Shown one piece after another: positions 17,250-25,425 of a DNA stretch of 64,000 nt. The DNA is taken from positions 45,010 through 109,009 of the forward strand of contig NZ_DATCTU010000036.1 of assembly GCF_036567765.1 (NCBI RefSeq). The letters run 5' to 3'. This DNA is from Pseudobacteroides sp. (lineage in GTDB: Bacteria > Bacillota > Clostridia > Acetivibrionales > DSM-2933). Every line of letters begins with the position of its first letter. The stretch's first letter is position 1. Both the position numbers and the translations under genes were made by a program. The notes below the pieces were generated by a model. It was not told the DNA's origin, ran no database searches, and saw nothing but the letters and a program-made list of their open reading frames with translations.

Positions 17250-19046
17250 CTAAGCATTCTTGAATATAGCCTTGAATGGGCATTTTTCCATACAAGCACC
17301 ACATTTAACACATTTATCGTTATCTATAACATAAGGAACCTTCTTTTCTCCGCTTATGCAGCCAACAGGACATGCTTTTACGCAAAGCCCGCAGCTCTTA
17401 CACTTCTCTGCACTTATAACATATTGCATCATTGACTTGCATACACCTGCAGGACATTTCCTGTCATTAACATGTGCAAGGTATTCATCTTTAAAATAAT
17501 GCAGTGTGCTCAAAATAGGATTTGGAGCTGTCTGACCAAGACCACACAGTGCAGCCGCCTTAATGTTCTTTGCCAGAATTTCCAGCTTAGTTATGTCGCC
17601 TTCAGTACCTTTACCGTCTGTTATTCTTTCAAGTATTTCAAGCATTCTCTTTGTTCCGATTCGGCATGGAGGACATTTACCGCATGACTCATCAACGGTA
17701 AACTCCAGAAAGAACTTTGCTATGTCAACCATACAGGTGTCCTCATCCATAACTATAAGTCCGCCGGAACCCATCATCGAACCCAACTGAATCAATGAAT
17801 CGTAGTCAATAGGAACATCCAAGTGGCTGGCAGGAATACATCCGCCGGAAGGTCCGCCGGTCTGAGCTGCCTTAAAGGTTTTGCCGTTTGGTATACCTCC
17901 TCCGATTTCATATACAACCTCTCTTAAAGTAGTACCCATCGGTACTTCTACAAGACCTGTGTTGTTTATGTTACCTCCCACTGCAAAAACTTTTGTTCCC
18001 TTGCTCTTTTCTGTACCAATGCTTGCAAACCATTCTGCCCCCTTGTTGATAATGGGAGGAATATTTGCATATGTTTCAACGTTATTTAAAAGTGTTGGCT
18101 TATTCCACAAACCTTTAATTGCAGGGAATGGAGGTCTTGGTCTTGGTTCTCCTCTTTTTCCTTCAATAGAAGTCATGAGTGCTGTTTCTTCACCGCACAC
18201 AAAAGCTCCGGCTCCCAGTCTTATTTCCAAATCAAAGCTGAAATTAGTACCGAAAATATTGTTTCCAAGCAAGCCGTATTGCTTTGCCTGCTCAATGGCT
18301 ATGTTAAGACGCTTAACTGCGATGGGATATTCCGCTCTTATATAAATATATCCTTGGTTTGCACCAACTGCATATCCAGCTATTGCCATTGCCTCGATAA
18401 CTGAGTGGGGATCACCTTCAAGTACACTTCTGTCCATGAATGCTCCCGGGTCTCCTTCGTCAGCATTACAGCAAACATACTTCTGATCGTCCTGAGCCTT
18501 GGCAGTAAATTCCCACTTAAGACCGCTTGGAAAGCCTCCGCCCCCTCTTCCTCTAAGTCCGGACTTTTTGATTGTATCTACAACCTCTCCCGGAGTCATT
18601 TCAGTTAAAACCTTAGCTAAAGCTTTGTAACCGTCAAAAGCAATGTATTCTTCAATAAGCTCAGGATTTATAACACCACAGTTTCTTAATGCTATTCTTA
18701 ATTGCTTTTTAAAGAATTCAACACCATCTAGTGAAGTCTCTATTCCTTCACTGTTTTGTCCAGTTTCCAACAGCCTTGTAACTATTCTGCCTTTAAGAAG
18801 ATGTTCTTCAACAATTTCCTTAACATCCTCAACATTAACCATAGTGTACATGCAGCCTTCAGGATATACAACCACAACAGGTCCGCGTGCACATAATCCG
18901 AAACAACCTGTCTTTACTATTTTGACCTCACTTGCCAGGTTATTATTATTTAAGTGCGTATCAAACTCGCTCATTAACTTTTCCGAACTTGATGCAACAC
19001 ATCCGGTACCACCACAAACTAGAACATGAGCTCTATAAATCTGCAT
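17250..19046 (-). CDS. hydB: bifurcating hydrogenase, NuoF-like NADH/flavin subunit
   Basis: A 598-residue subunit that oxidises or reduces NAD(H) through FMN. It has an N-terminal thioredoxin-like [2Fe-2S] domain (CGGTGC, then GCFGLCARGP), the NuoF core with the FMN/NAD glycine-rich loop GRGGGGFPSGLKW and the [4Fe-4S] motif CGKCPPCRIG. Two ferredoxin-type clusters (CKSCGLCVKACP, CVKCGACMEKCP) are fused at the C-terminus, as expected for HydB/HndC proteins. The extra clusters pass electrons to HydA and ferredoxin. It sits 13 bases after the [2Fe-2S] protein gene, behind a strong GGGGGGAG ribosome site. Confidence 0.96.
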   Translation of the reverse strand: MQIYRAHVLVCGGTGCVASSSEKLMSEFDTHLNNNNLASEVKIVKTGCFGLCARGPVVVVYPEGCMYTMVNVEDVKEIVEEHLLKGRIVTRLLETGQNSEGIETSLDGVEFFKKQLRIALRNCGVINPELIEEYIAFDGYKALAKVLTEMTPGEVVDTIKKSGLRGRGGGGFPSGLKWEFTAKAQDDQKYVCCNADEGDPGAFMDRSVLEGDPHSVIEAMAIAGYAVGANQGYIYIRAEYPIAVKRLNIAIEQAKQYGLLGNNIFGTNFSFDLEIRLGAGAFVCGEETALMTSIEGKRGEPRPRPPFPAIKGLWNKPTLLNNVETYANIPPIINKGAEWFASIGTEKSKGTKVFAVGGNINNTGLVEVPMGTTLREVVYEIGGGIPNGKTFKAAQTGGPSGGCIPASHLDVPIDYDSLIQLGSMMGSGGLIVMDEDTCMVDIAKFFLEFTVDESCGKCPPCRIGTKRMLEILERITDGKGTEGDITKLEILAKNIKAAALCGLGQTAPNPILSTLHYFKDEYLAHVNDRKCPAGVCKSMMQYVISAEKCKSCGLCVKACPVGCISGEKKVPYVIDNDKCVKCGACMEKCPFKAIFKNA

Positions 19047-19059
19047 CTATACTCCCCCC

Positions 19060-19431
19060 TCATTTCTTATCTTCATAACCAATTGTATAATCTAAACAAA
19101 CTCTGCCGTTTACTATATGCTCTGCTACAATACGAACAGCCTTTTCCGAAGTCATTTTAACGTAAGTAGTTTTATTACCACTAGGATCAATTACTTCAAC
19201 AATAGGCTCAAGCCGGCATACACCTACGCACCCAGTCATAGTAACACTGGCATTTTTTATTTCCCTTTTCTGTAACTCTTCCATGAAGGAGTTCATAACC
19301 GGTCTAGCACCTGCAGCTATACCGCAAGTAGCCATACCTACCACTATTCTGTAGCCGTCAGTGTTGGCTCTAACTCCCATTTTTTCTAAAGCTTTCTTTC
19401 TTAATTCTTCAAGTTCAGTTATTGATTTCAT
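19060..19431 (-). CDS. thioredoxin-like [2Fe-2S] ferredoxin of the hydrogenase operon
   Basis: A 123-residue protein with a thioredoxin-fold [2Fe-2S] domain; cysteines occur in MATCGIAAGARP and GCVGVCRLEP. It is similar to HndB of NADP-type hydrogenases and to the N-terminal domain of HydB. It may shuttle electrons within the hydrogenase or serve as an assembly partner. Its start overlaps the end of the upstream ATPase gene by 17 bases, with GGAGGTG before the ATG, so translation is probably coupled. Confidence 0.9.
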   Translation of the reverse strand: MKSITELEELRKKALEKMGVRANTDGYRIVVGMATCGIAAGARPVMNSFMEELQKREIKNASVTMTGCVGVCRLEPIVEVIDPSGNKTTYVKMTSEKAVRIVAEHIVNGRVCLDYTIGYEDKK

Positions 19432-19981
19432 TCAATACACCTCCAAAAGTAACATTTATCCCCTCATTTATATAACCTTTAATCCAGTTTAAAACTTCAT
19501 ACTCATTGATAGGAACCCCATTCAGCATCTTTTTTACCTCTTCAGTATCAAAAACGAACTTTTCATCGTTATGTGACAGCACAAGAGTCAGATGCAGAGT
19601 TTCATTTGAAACAAGCACACTTGCAACTGTATCGGCAACATCCCCTAAAGGAGGCCTATCAATGTTGTCAATCATAAATACAGCTTCCAATGTTGTCCCA
19701 AGTCCCTTTTTAGAGCTAATTTCAAGATAACCCCCACTTTGCTCGGCAGAAGCCTTAAAAAGTGAAATACCCAACCCTACCTTTCTTGTGTCCCTAGTTG
19801 TTATGAAAGGGTCGGTTACTCTCTTAAGCATCTCTTCATCCATCCCAATGCCGTTATCCGATATGCTAATTTTTAGCTCTTGGCTTTTCAAACACGAAGT
19901 AATGGCAATGGCAATACTGGTTCCAGAGGCAGCTATTGAGTTTTGTATTATATCCAACAAATGCAGCGATATATCTCTCAT
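19415..19981 (-). CDS. histidine-kinase-like ATPase in the hydrogenase operon
   Basis: A 188-residue cytoplasmic protein with a GHKL ATPase domain. An N-box-like stretch is at the N-terminus (LLDIIQNSIAASG), G1 is SDNGIGMD and G2 is KVGLGISLFK. No dimerisation/phosphoacceptor His domain, sensor domain or membrane segment is present, so it is not a complete histidine kinase. This stand-alone ATPase is a conserved companion of clostridial hydC genes. It may regulate or assemble the hydrogenase; the function is not established. It starts one base after the hydC stop. Confidence 0.85.
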   Translation of the reverse strand: MRDISLHLLDIIQNSIAASGTSIAIAITSCLKSQELKISISDNGIGMDEEMLKRVTDPFITTRDTRKVGLGISLFKASAEQSGGYLEISSKKGLGTTLEAVFMIDNIDRPPLGDVADTVASVLVSNETLHLTLVLSHNDEKFVFDTEEVKKMLNGVPINEYEVLNWIKGYINEGINVTFGGVLNEINN

Positions 19982-19982
19982 T

Positions 19983-20477
19983 TTAGTCCTTTATATATTT
20001 TTCAATTATACCTTCAATATCGTCAGGCGAAAGTCTACCATATACATCTTCATTTATCATCATAACCGGTGCCAAACCGCATGCTCCGATACATCTACAT
20101 GCTTCGAGTGAAAACATTCCGTCCTCTGTGCACTTTCCAACCTCAACACCAAGTTTCTCTTTAAGTTTATCAAGAATTATTCCTGCACCCTTAACATAGC
20201 AAGCAGTACCCATACAAAGCTGAATATTATATTTTCCTTTTGGCTCGAGTGAGAATTGAGTATAGAATGTAACTACTCCGTATATCTCGGAAAGCGGAAC
20301 ATTTAGTCCCTCAGAAATTGTCTTTTGAACGCTGAGAGGCAGATAACCGTAAATTTCTTGTGCCTCATGCAATACAGGAATTAAAGCACCTCTTGTGCTT
20401 TTATATTTCTCAATTATTTGCTGTAGTTTTTCTTTTTTTTCATCAATACCACCACAGCAGCAACCTTTTGAATCCAT
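19983..20477 (-). CDS. hydC: bifurcating hydrogenase, NuoE-like [2Fe-2S] subunit
   Basis: A 164-residue NuoE-family protein that binds one [2Fe-2S] cluster through four cysteines: CMGTAC near residue 96 and CRCIGAC near residue 132. It forms the small electron-transfer subunit of the trimeric hydrogenase. A Cys-rich N-terminus (SKGCCCGG) is an unusual extra. The frame opens at 20498, but AAGGGGG lies between that ATG and the one at 20477, so 20477 is chosen. It is the first gene of the hydCBA unit, behind a promoter and a Rex-type operator. Confidence 0.94.
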   Translation of the reverse strand: MDSKGCCCGGIDEKKEKLQQIIEKYKSTRGALIPVLHEAQEIYGYLPLSVQKTISEGLNVPLSEIYGVVTFYTQFSLEPKGKYNIQLCMGTACYVKGAGIILDKLKEKLGVEVGKCTEDGMFSLEACRCIGACGLAPVMMINEDVYGRLSPDDIEGIIEKYIKD

Positions 20478-20521
20478 TATAGATAACCCCCTTGTCATCA
20501 GAGCTGTTGCTCCGTTTTACC

Positions 20522-20537
20522 TGTTAAAAATTTAACA
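20522..20537. promoter_or_regulatory. Rex-type operator in the hydC leader
   Basis: The palindrome TGTTAAAAATTTAACA matches the inner 16 positions of the clostridial Rex consensus TTGTTAANNNNTTAACAA. It lies about 6-21 bases downstream of the expected transcription start, where bound Rex would block elongation. Confidence 0.7.
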
Positions 20538-20549
20538 TCAATCGTTAAT

Positions 20550-20578
20550 ATTATAACAAAGTGCTTAGCCAAATTCAA
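20550..20578 (-). promoter_or_regulatory. sigma-A-like promoter of the hydCBA operon
   Basis: -35 TTGAAT (20573-20578), 17-bp spacer and -10 TATAAT (20550-20555) on the minus strand, about 73 bases before the hydC start. Confidence 0.75.
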
Positions 20579-20652
20579 TATTAAATAAACTATTTATACT
20601 ATATTTTTATTGGATATACTCGTAAATATATGGACTTGCAGGCTTTTATAGC

Positions 20653-21366
20653 CTATCCGTTCCTTATTTTTGATATGAGGCATTCTATTGTTTTTTCATC
20701 AATATCAATAAATGACTCCCTTTCAGAAATACATTCTAGGGAGTGTGCATCAGATGACATAATTATATCATAATTTATAGCTTCGGGGTATTGCTTTTTC
20801 AGCACGCCCATATCAGCTTTCTTTGAAACCTCCAGGAATTTAAATCCAAGGTTTTCCGGTATGCTTCCAAGATTGGATAAAACACTGTAGGAGCTTCTAT
20901 CTATATGTGCAGGAACCATTACGCCTTTAAGCCCTTTTACAATTCTATTCAGCTCTTCTATGGACAAACTTGCTGCCGTGAGTAAAAGTCTATCCAGAGT
21001 CCCCGTCTCATTATCATTTTCATCAAAAATAATCTGCCTCCCAAAAATATCTTCCCTGTTTTTAATGGGCGGCAGATTTTCATATATGATTTCCTGCATT
21101 TTTTTAGCTTCAGCCAGACCCGGAAATAGGCACACAGCATGTATTTCTTCCATTGTTTCCACTTCCATGCCAGGTACGACAAGGATACCCTTCCCCTCAG
21201 CACATTTAATAACAGCCTCCAGGTTTTCTGCCGAGTTGTGGTCAGTAACAGCAATAATATCCAACTCTTTGAGGAGCGACATGTTTACGATGTTGTTGGG
21301 AGTCATATCCTTATCGGAGCAGGCAGACAATGCCGAATGGATATGCAAATCGTATGCTAACCTCAT
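20653..21366 (-). CDS. PHP-domain phosphoesterase
   Basis: A 237-residue cytoplasmic PHP-family protein. Metal-binding motifs are DLHIHSALSACSD (residues 6-18), VTDHNS (40-45), Glu in PGMEVET, HID near residue 158 and SSDAHS near 210. PHP enzymes hydrolyse phosphate esters; the substrate is unknown. It overlaps the preceding DRTGG gene by 4 bases (ATGA), so it is translationally coupled, and it is the last gene of the sensory-hydrogenase unit. The location suggests a signalling or nucleotide-processing role in redox control, which is inference. Confidence 0.88.
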   Translation of the reverse strand: MRLAYDLHIHSALSACSDKDMTPNNIVNMSLLKELDIIAVTDHNSAENLEAVIKCAEGKGILVVPGMEVETMEEIHAVCLFPGLAEAKKMQEIIYENLPPIKNREDIFGRQIIFDENDNETGTLDRLLLTAASLSIEELNRIVKGLKGVMVPAHIDRSSYSVLSNLGSIPENLGFKFLEVSKKADMGVLKKQYPEAINYDIIMSSDAHSLECISERESFIDIDEKTIECLISKIRNG

Positions 21367-21719
21367 TTATTTCCTCCAGTCTTACCAATACCGGATTCAT
21401 ATGCCTTGCAGCATATTTCATAAGCACTGAGACCGGTTCCCAGTATAACTATACCTTCACTCTCCGCCCTTTTTATAGTATCCTGCTCAACGCTGATATC
21501 TTCAGGAACAATAATGCATGAAACTTCCGTCAGAACCCCAACCGCAGCAATATTAAGATTTGTGTGAACAGTAATCCACGCATCTTCCTTTTTTGCATGG
21601 GACATAACCCAACTCAAAAGGTCACATGCATATATACCTTTTATGTCTTTTTCCAGACCTTCGTTATTACCTGCCCATACTTTCATGTTGAGTTTATCTA
21701 CAAACTCCCGCACTTTCAT
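21363..21719 (-). CDS. DRTGG-domain protein (second copy)
   Basis: A 118-residue protein of the DRTGG ligand-binding fold. It shares pattern with the copy at 23549-23902: a strand/helix Rossmann-like layout, IYACDLLSWVMSHA, a WITVHTNLNIAAVGVL core, VSCIIVPEDI and GIVILGTGLSAYEIC. DRTGG domains occur beside CBS domains and phosphotransacetylases and are thought to bind small ligands. It lies 3 bases after the hydrogenase-like gene and overlaps the PHP gene. Confidence 0.8.
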   Translation of the reverse strand: MKVREFVDKLNMKVWAGNNEGLEKDIKGIYACDLLSWVMSHAKKEDAWITVHTNLNIAAVGVLTEVSCIIVPEDISVEQDTIKRAESEGIVILGTGLSAYEICCKAYESGIGKTGGNK

Positions 21720-21722
21720 AAT

Positions 21723-23060
21723 TTATTTCTCCTCATCCGATGTCCTGCTCTTTGATTCTTTATCCATAACAGGAGGCATTATTGCTTCTAGCTCCATCAT
21801 TTGAATAGCCAATCCCCGAACCCTGTCCCTTAGTTTAAACAAACAGTCGGTCTCGTTTGCCATTCCCCTTACAATATCCTCCGCAAGTGCTCTGCAACTG
21901 GGTGCACCACATGCACCACAGTCAAGCCCTGGAAGCCCGTTTTCAATTTGCTGGAGGTTTTCAAGCTTTTTCATTGCTTTTTCAATATCATCATCCAGCT
22001 TCAAGACTGGCTTGTATTCTACGCTTCCGGTCCAATCAATATTGTCATTTCCATCTTCCTGATCTGCATTTGAAATTAATTTTTCCTTTGCTTCATCTAT
22101 ATGCTTTTTAAGCCTGGTCCTGGCTACATATGAGTTTTCGATTGTTAAAGGCCCTCCAAGACACCCGCCTTTACATGCTAAAGCCTCGATAAAAACCACA
22201 TCTTCCAATCGATCGTTCTCAACCTCTTCCAATATAGTTATAACCTCATGAATCCCGTCCACTGCCAGAAAAGAGTCTGTTCCTAAAGCGAGACTTTCCC
22301 CTCCCGTGTTAGCCCATCTAATTCCTTCAAAACCCGCAGTAATGAGATCTTCTGAGGATTTTGTCTTCATCAGATTGCTTAATGTTCCAAGATAAATATC
22401 CTTGATCGATATAACTCCGCTGACAGATGAAGACTCTCTCTCATATGGAGCCATAACACTGGTCATCTTGGCAGCACATGGTGTTATAAAAAATACACCG
22501 ATGTCTTCCTTTGCCAGATTTTCCTTTTTCATAGCCTTATCTCTGGCTATTTTGGCTGCAACCTCCATTGGGGATTCCAGCTTTAATATATTATCAATCA
22601 AATTAGGGAATCTCACCTGTATCAACCGAACAACAGCAGGACAGGCAGATGATATGAGCGGAAACTTATGACCGTCCTTTTTGAGGAGCTTTTTTGTTGC
22701 TCTGCTTACAATCTCCGCTGCTTTTGCAACCTCATAGATTTCATCGAATCCCTGCCCTTTTAATGCTGCTAAAATACCGTTGCGGGAAAACGTGCTCTTA
22801 AACTGTCCGTATAAAGATGGTGCAGGAATTACTATCTTGTATTTGAAATTTTTAATCATTTCCAACGGATCGGTAATGGCTTTTTTCGCATGGTATGGGC
22901 ATATTCTTATGCACTCCCCACAGTCTATGCATCTCTCATTAATAATCCTTGCCTTGCTCTTTCTTACCCTTATTGCTTCTGTAGGACAACGTTTTATACA
23001 ATTGGTGCAGCCTCTGCACTTTTCTTCATCTAGTGTTACAGAATGAAAATATGTTCCCAT
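21723..23060 (-). CDS. sensory-type [FeFe]-hydrogenase-like protein
   Basis: A 445-residue protein with two N-terminal [4Fe-4S] clusters (CRGCTNCIKRCP, CIDCGECIRICP), an H-cluster domain and a C-terminal [4Fe-4S] motif (GLDCGACGAPSC). The H-cluster signatures are variant: SSACPAVVRL in place of TSCSPGW, TPCAAKMT, and LACKGGCLGGP. All four H-cluster cysteines are kept but the proton-path Cys region differs. This pattern is typical of the putative sensory hydrogenases (HydS, groups C/D). No PAS or output domain is fused, so the signal probably passes to the neighbouring ATPase or DRTGG proteins. Start 23060 was chosen over 23099 because AAAGGGG precedes it. Confidence 0.88.
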   Translation of the reverse strand: MGTYFHSVTLDEEKCRGCTNCIKRCPTEAIRVRKSKARIINERCIDCGECIRICPYHAKKAITDPLEMIKNFKYKIVIPAPSLYGQFKSTFSRNGILAALKGQGFDEIYEVAKAAEIVSRATKKLLKKDGHKFPLISSACPAVVRLIQVRFPNLIDNILKLESPMEVAAKIARDKAMKKENLAKEDIGVFFITPCAAKMTSVMAPYERESSSVSGVISIKDIYLGTLSNLMKTKSSEDLITAGFEGIRWANTGGESLALGTDSFLAVDGIHEVITILEEVENDRLEDVVFIEALACKGGCLGGPLTIENSYVARTRLKKHIDEAKEKLISNADQEDGNDNIDWTGSVEYKPVLKLDDDIEKAMKKLENLQQIENGLPGLDCGACGAPSCRALAEDIVRGMANETDCLFKLRDRVRGLAIQMMELEAIMPPVMDKESKSRTSDEEK

Positions 23061-23126
23061 ACATACACCCCTTTGCAAAACAATCAACATACATATCAAC
23101 TGATTCTCTTTATTTTATAGATAGAC

Positions 23127-23558
23127 TTATAGATAAACAGTTATGGTAACTACGGTACCTTTTCCAACCTCAGTATCTATTTCCAATCGGTCTGCATATC
23201 TTTTTATGTTAGGGAGTCCCATGCCGGCTCCAAAGCCCATATCTCTTACACGATCTGGTGCAGTTGTATAACCCTCCTGCATTGCCAGCTCCACATCTGG
23301 AATACCAGGCCCCTTATCGCATATTTTAATAATTACTTTATCCCTCCATATTTCTATATGTGCTACCCCACCGTTTGCATGAATCACTGCGTTTATCTCA
23401 GCCTCATACATTGAAATTGCAGTCTTTTTCACCTTTTCAGGTGCTACACCCAACTGATTCAGCATTTTTTTAACCGCACTGGAAGCCTCTCCCGCATGCA
23501 AAAAGTCGTTTGCCGGTATGTCATAATTGAGTTCCAAGAAACTATCCGTCAACAACAA
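23127..23558 (-). CDS. anti-sigma-factor-like Ser/Thr kinase ATPase
   Basis: A 143-residue GHKL ATPase of the RsbW/SpoIIAB type. The N-box is MYEAEINAVIHANGG (about 50-64), G1 is CDKGPGIPD and G2 is GFGAGMGLPNIK. These proteins phosphorylate an anti-sigma-factor antagonist or bind a sigma factor; no partner is encoded here. It overlaps the upstream DRTGG gene by 10 bases and lies 66 bases before the hydrogenase-like gene, so it may relay H2 or redox sensing. Confidence 0.88.
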   Translation of the reverse strand: MLLTDSFLELNYDIPANDFLHAGEASSAVKKMLNQLGVAPEKVKKTAISMYEAEINAVIHANGGVAHIEIWRDKVIIKICDKGPGIPDVELAMQEGYTTAPDRVRDMGFGAGMGLPNIKRYADRLEIDTEVGKGTVVTITVYL

Positions 23559-23902
23559 CCACCTCTTCCGGTTATCCCAGCTTCATAAAGTTTACCGCTT
23601 GCAATAAACATAGAATATTTTGTCGTTAATATAGTTATACCCTTTTCATTTGCCAAATCAACTATTTCTTGGGTAGGATTCTTGCCTCTGACAAAAACTA
23701 TAACCTTTATATCCATCATTTCCGCAGTACGAACAACCTGTGGATTAATAAGCCCTGTCAGCAAAACCACATTCTCTTTGACAAATGCCATTACATCGCT
23801 CATTAAATCCGCTCCACATGCAGAAAATATTTCCACATCATCGTTTCGTTCCTCTGTTATAATCGTCGCTTCAAGAACCGTTGAAATTTCATTTATTTTC
23901 AT
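23549..23902 (-). CDS. DRTGG-domain protein (first copy)
   Basis: A 117-residue protein, first gene of the sensory-hydrogenase unit. The DRTGG fold is indicated by VLEATIITEE, DLMSDVMAFVKENVVLLTG, PQVVRTAEMMDIKVIVFVRGK and GITILTTKYSMFIASGKLYEAG. It probably binds a small ligand. The C-terminus ends GGCC. A Rex-type operator overlaps its promoter about 110 bases upstream. Confidence 0.82.
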   Translation of the reverse strand: MKINEISTVLEATIITEERNDDVEIFSACGADLMSDVMAFVKENVVLLTGLINPQVVRTAEMMDIKVIVFVRGKNPTQEIVDLANEKGITILTTKYSMFIASGKLYEAGITGRGGCC

Positions 23903-24003
23903 ATACTTACCCTTTTCCTTTCCTTCTGAAAATGGAGATAATCTGGTGGTGTATCCTGTATTAAAGTATGCAAGCCTCCATAACCTCTACTGTATATAAT
24001 ACT

Positions 24004-24032
24004 ATTATAACAAATTGTTAATTAGTTAACAA
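24004..24032 (-). promoter_or_regulatory. sigma-A-like promoter of the sensory-hydrogenase operon
   Basis: -35 TTGTTA (24027-24032), 17-bp spacer and -10 TATAAT (24004-24009) on the minus strand. The -35 and most of the spacer lie inside the Rex-type palindrome. Confidence 0.72.
24015..24032. promoter_or_regulatory. Rex-type operator, perfect consensus
   Basis: TTGTTAATTAGTTAACAA matches TTGTTAANNNNTTAACAA at every defined position and covers the -35, so bound Rex would exclude RNA polymerase. Confidence 0.8.
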
Positions 24033-24041
24033 TCCGTTGGA

Positions 24042-24084
24042 ATAAAATACTGCACACCAGGATAAATATCCCGATATGCAGTAT
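24042..24084 (-). terminator. terminator of the stalk-domain gene
   Basis: Arms ATACTGCA/TGCAGTAT (24047-24054 with 24077-24084) continue inward through a wobble-rich stem; TTTTATT follows on the minus strand. Confidence 0.7.
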
Positions 24085-24087
24085 CCT

Positions 24088-25269
24088 TTACATTCCGAAA
24101 AGCTTACCTGCTTCACCTGCATCAATTGCTGTTTTCTTAACCTCATCCGGTATTTTAACTTGAAAATCTCCATTAATATCAGTTAAAGTAATTGAAAAGC
24201 TTCCAGTTGTTTCAGACTTATTCCCATTCTCAGGATCGCTGCCTCCTACATCCATTACACAGCTCTTCAATAAGTATGTCTTGCTGTCAAGTATGACCTT
24301 AACACTATAATCGCTCGGTACATCACCACTGCCTGAATCTTCTCCAGCAAATCCGCTTCCTAATTCGGATAAATTACCGAAAAATACTGCCCCCTGCAAT
24401 ACAATTTCGTCAGGATTATTGCTTTCTACCTTAACCAAGCCTGCGGATCCTACATCATCGGCTTTGATCATTTCCAATCCCATTTGATCGATGACTACTG
24501 TATCAAAATTCTCTTCTTCTGATGTACTTTTGGTCCAGTTTTCAAATAGAAACCCTTTCATATATTGGGTTTTGTCATCGTAATACAACTCCATATTGAT
24601 GCTCATTCCCATTGTCTTCATATCCATTAACATATGAGCAACCTTTTTGGATTTATCCATTTCAAGCTTTATATCTGCGCCCATTGGAATAGCTAAAGAT
24701 CCTGTATCCGCAGAACTCATCTTCATATCCATTTTCATATTCATTTTTGCCTTATTTACTTTTTTCATAGCCGCTTCAGACTTAGTAAGAATATCCTTAA
24801 CTTCATCGAATGATGCTGGCTCTTTAATCAGTACCGATCTCGTACTGTTATCCCATACAACCTTTTTTCCCAAGCTTTCGGCAACAAATCTGGCAGGTAT
24901 GTAAGTTCTGCTTTTATAAATCACTGGGGGAACATCCAGCTCAAAGCTTGTTTCATCGATCTGAGCCTTTTTATTTCCCACCTGAAGGAATATTTTCTTG
25001 GATTCCTTGTTTATTGTTATAGTTTTTTCCTGAGGCTCCCACATAATATGGTCGTCATCATTCTGTACTCCCAGTTTTTCCAACACAGCCCTTAACGGAA
25101 GCAGCGTCCTTCCATCCTGTATGATAGGAACATCAGAATACTGCCCAATCTTGCCATCTATTGCAATTTTGATATCTGGGCTTTCTTTAACTTTACTTGC
25201 TGCAGAGGAAGTTATAGCAACTCCTCCAATAACCAGGCAAGCAGTTACAATGGTTAAAAATTTCTTCAT
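24088..25269 (-). CDS. secreted copper-amine-oxidase-like stalk-domain protein
   Basis: A 393-residue exported protein with a signal peptide (1-24, cut near SSAAS). Two stalk-type repeats follow (about 30-150; GRTLLPLRAVLEKLG and SRTYIPARFVAESLGKKVVWD). A C-terminal ~240-residue part with repeated Met/Lys stretches resembles the LolA-like, lipoprotein-type DUF6612 fold. The stalk domain is common in clostridial wall and secreted proteins; its role here is unknown. Monocistronic, with its own terminator. Confidence 0.85.
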   Translation of the reverse strand: MKKFLTIVTACLVIGGVAITSSAASKVKESPDIKIAIDGKIGQYSDVPIIQDGRTLLPLRAVLEKLGVQNDDDHIMWEPQEKTITINKESKKIFLQVGNKKAQIDETSFELDVPPVIYKSRTYIPARFVAESLGKKVVWDNSTRSVLIKEPASFDEVKDILTKSEAAMKKVNKAKMNMKMDMKMSSADTGSLAIPMGADIKLEMDKSKKVAHMLMDMKTMGMSINMELYYDDKTQYMKGFLFENWTKSTSEEENFDTVVIDQMGLEMIKADDVGSAGLVKVESNNPDEIVLQGAVFFGNLSELGSGFAGEDSGSGDVPSDYSVKVILDSKTYLLKSCVMDVGGSDPENGNKSETTGSFSITLTDINGDFQVKIPDEVKKTAIDAGEAGKLFGM

Positions 25270-25425
25270 TAATAATCCTCCTGTTTTTTAATATTTGTAT
25301 TAAAAGCGATTAGTATTTTACACTCTTAATATCGTAATAATTGATGGCTTTCTAAAGCAACTATGATTTACACTTTAATAATTTTATACAATAATATACT
25401 ATTAATCAATATAAATTATTAATTA

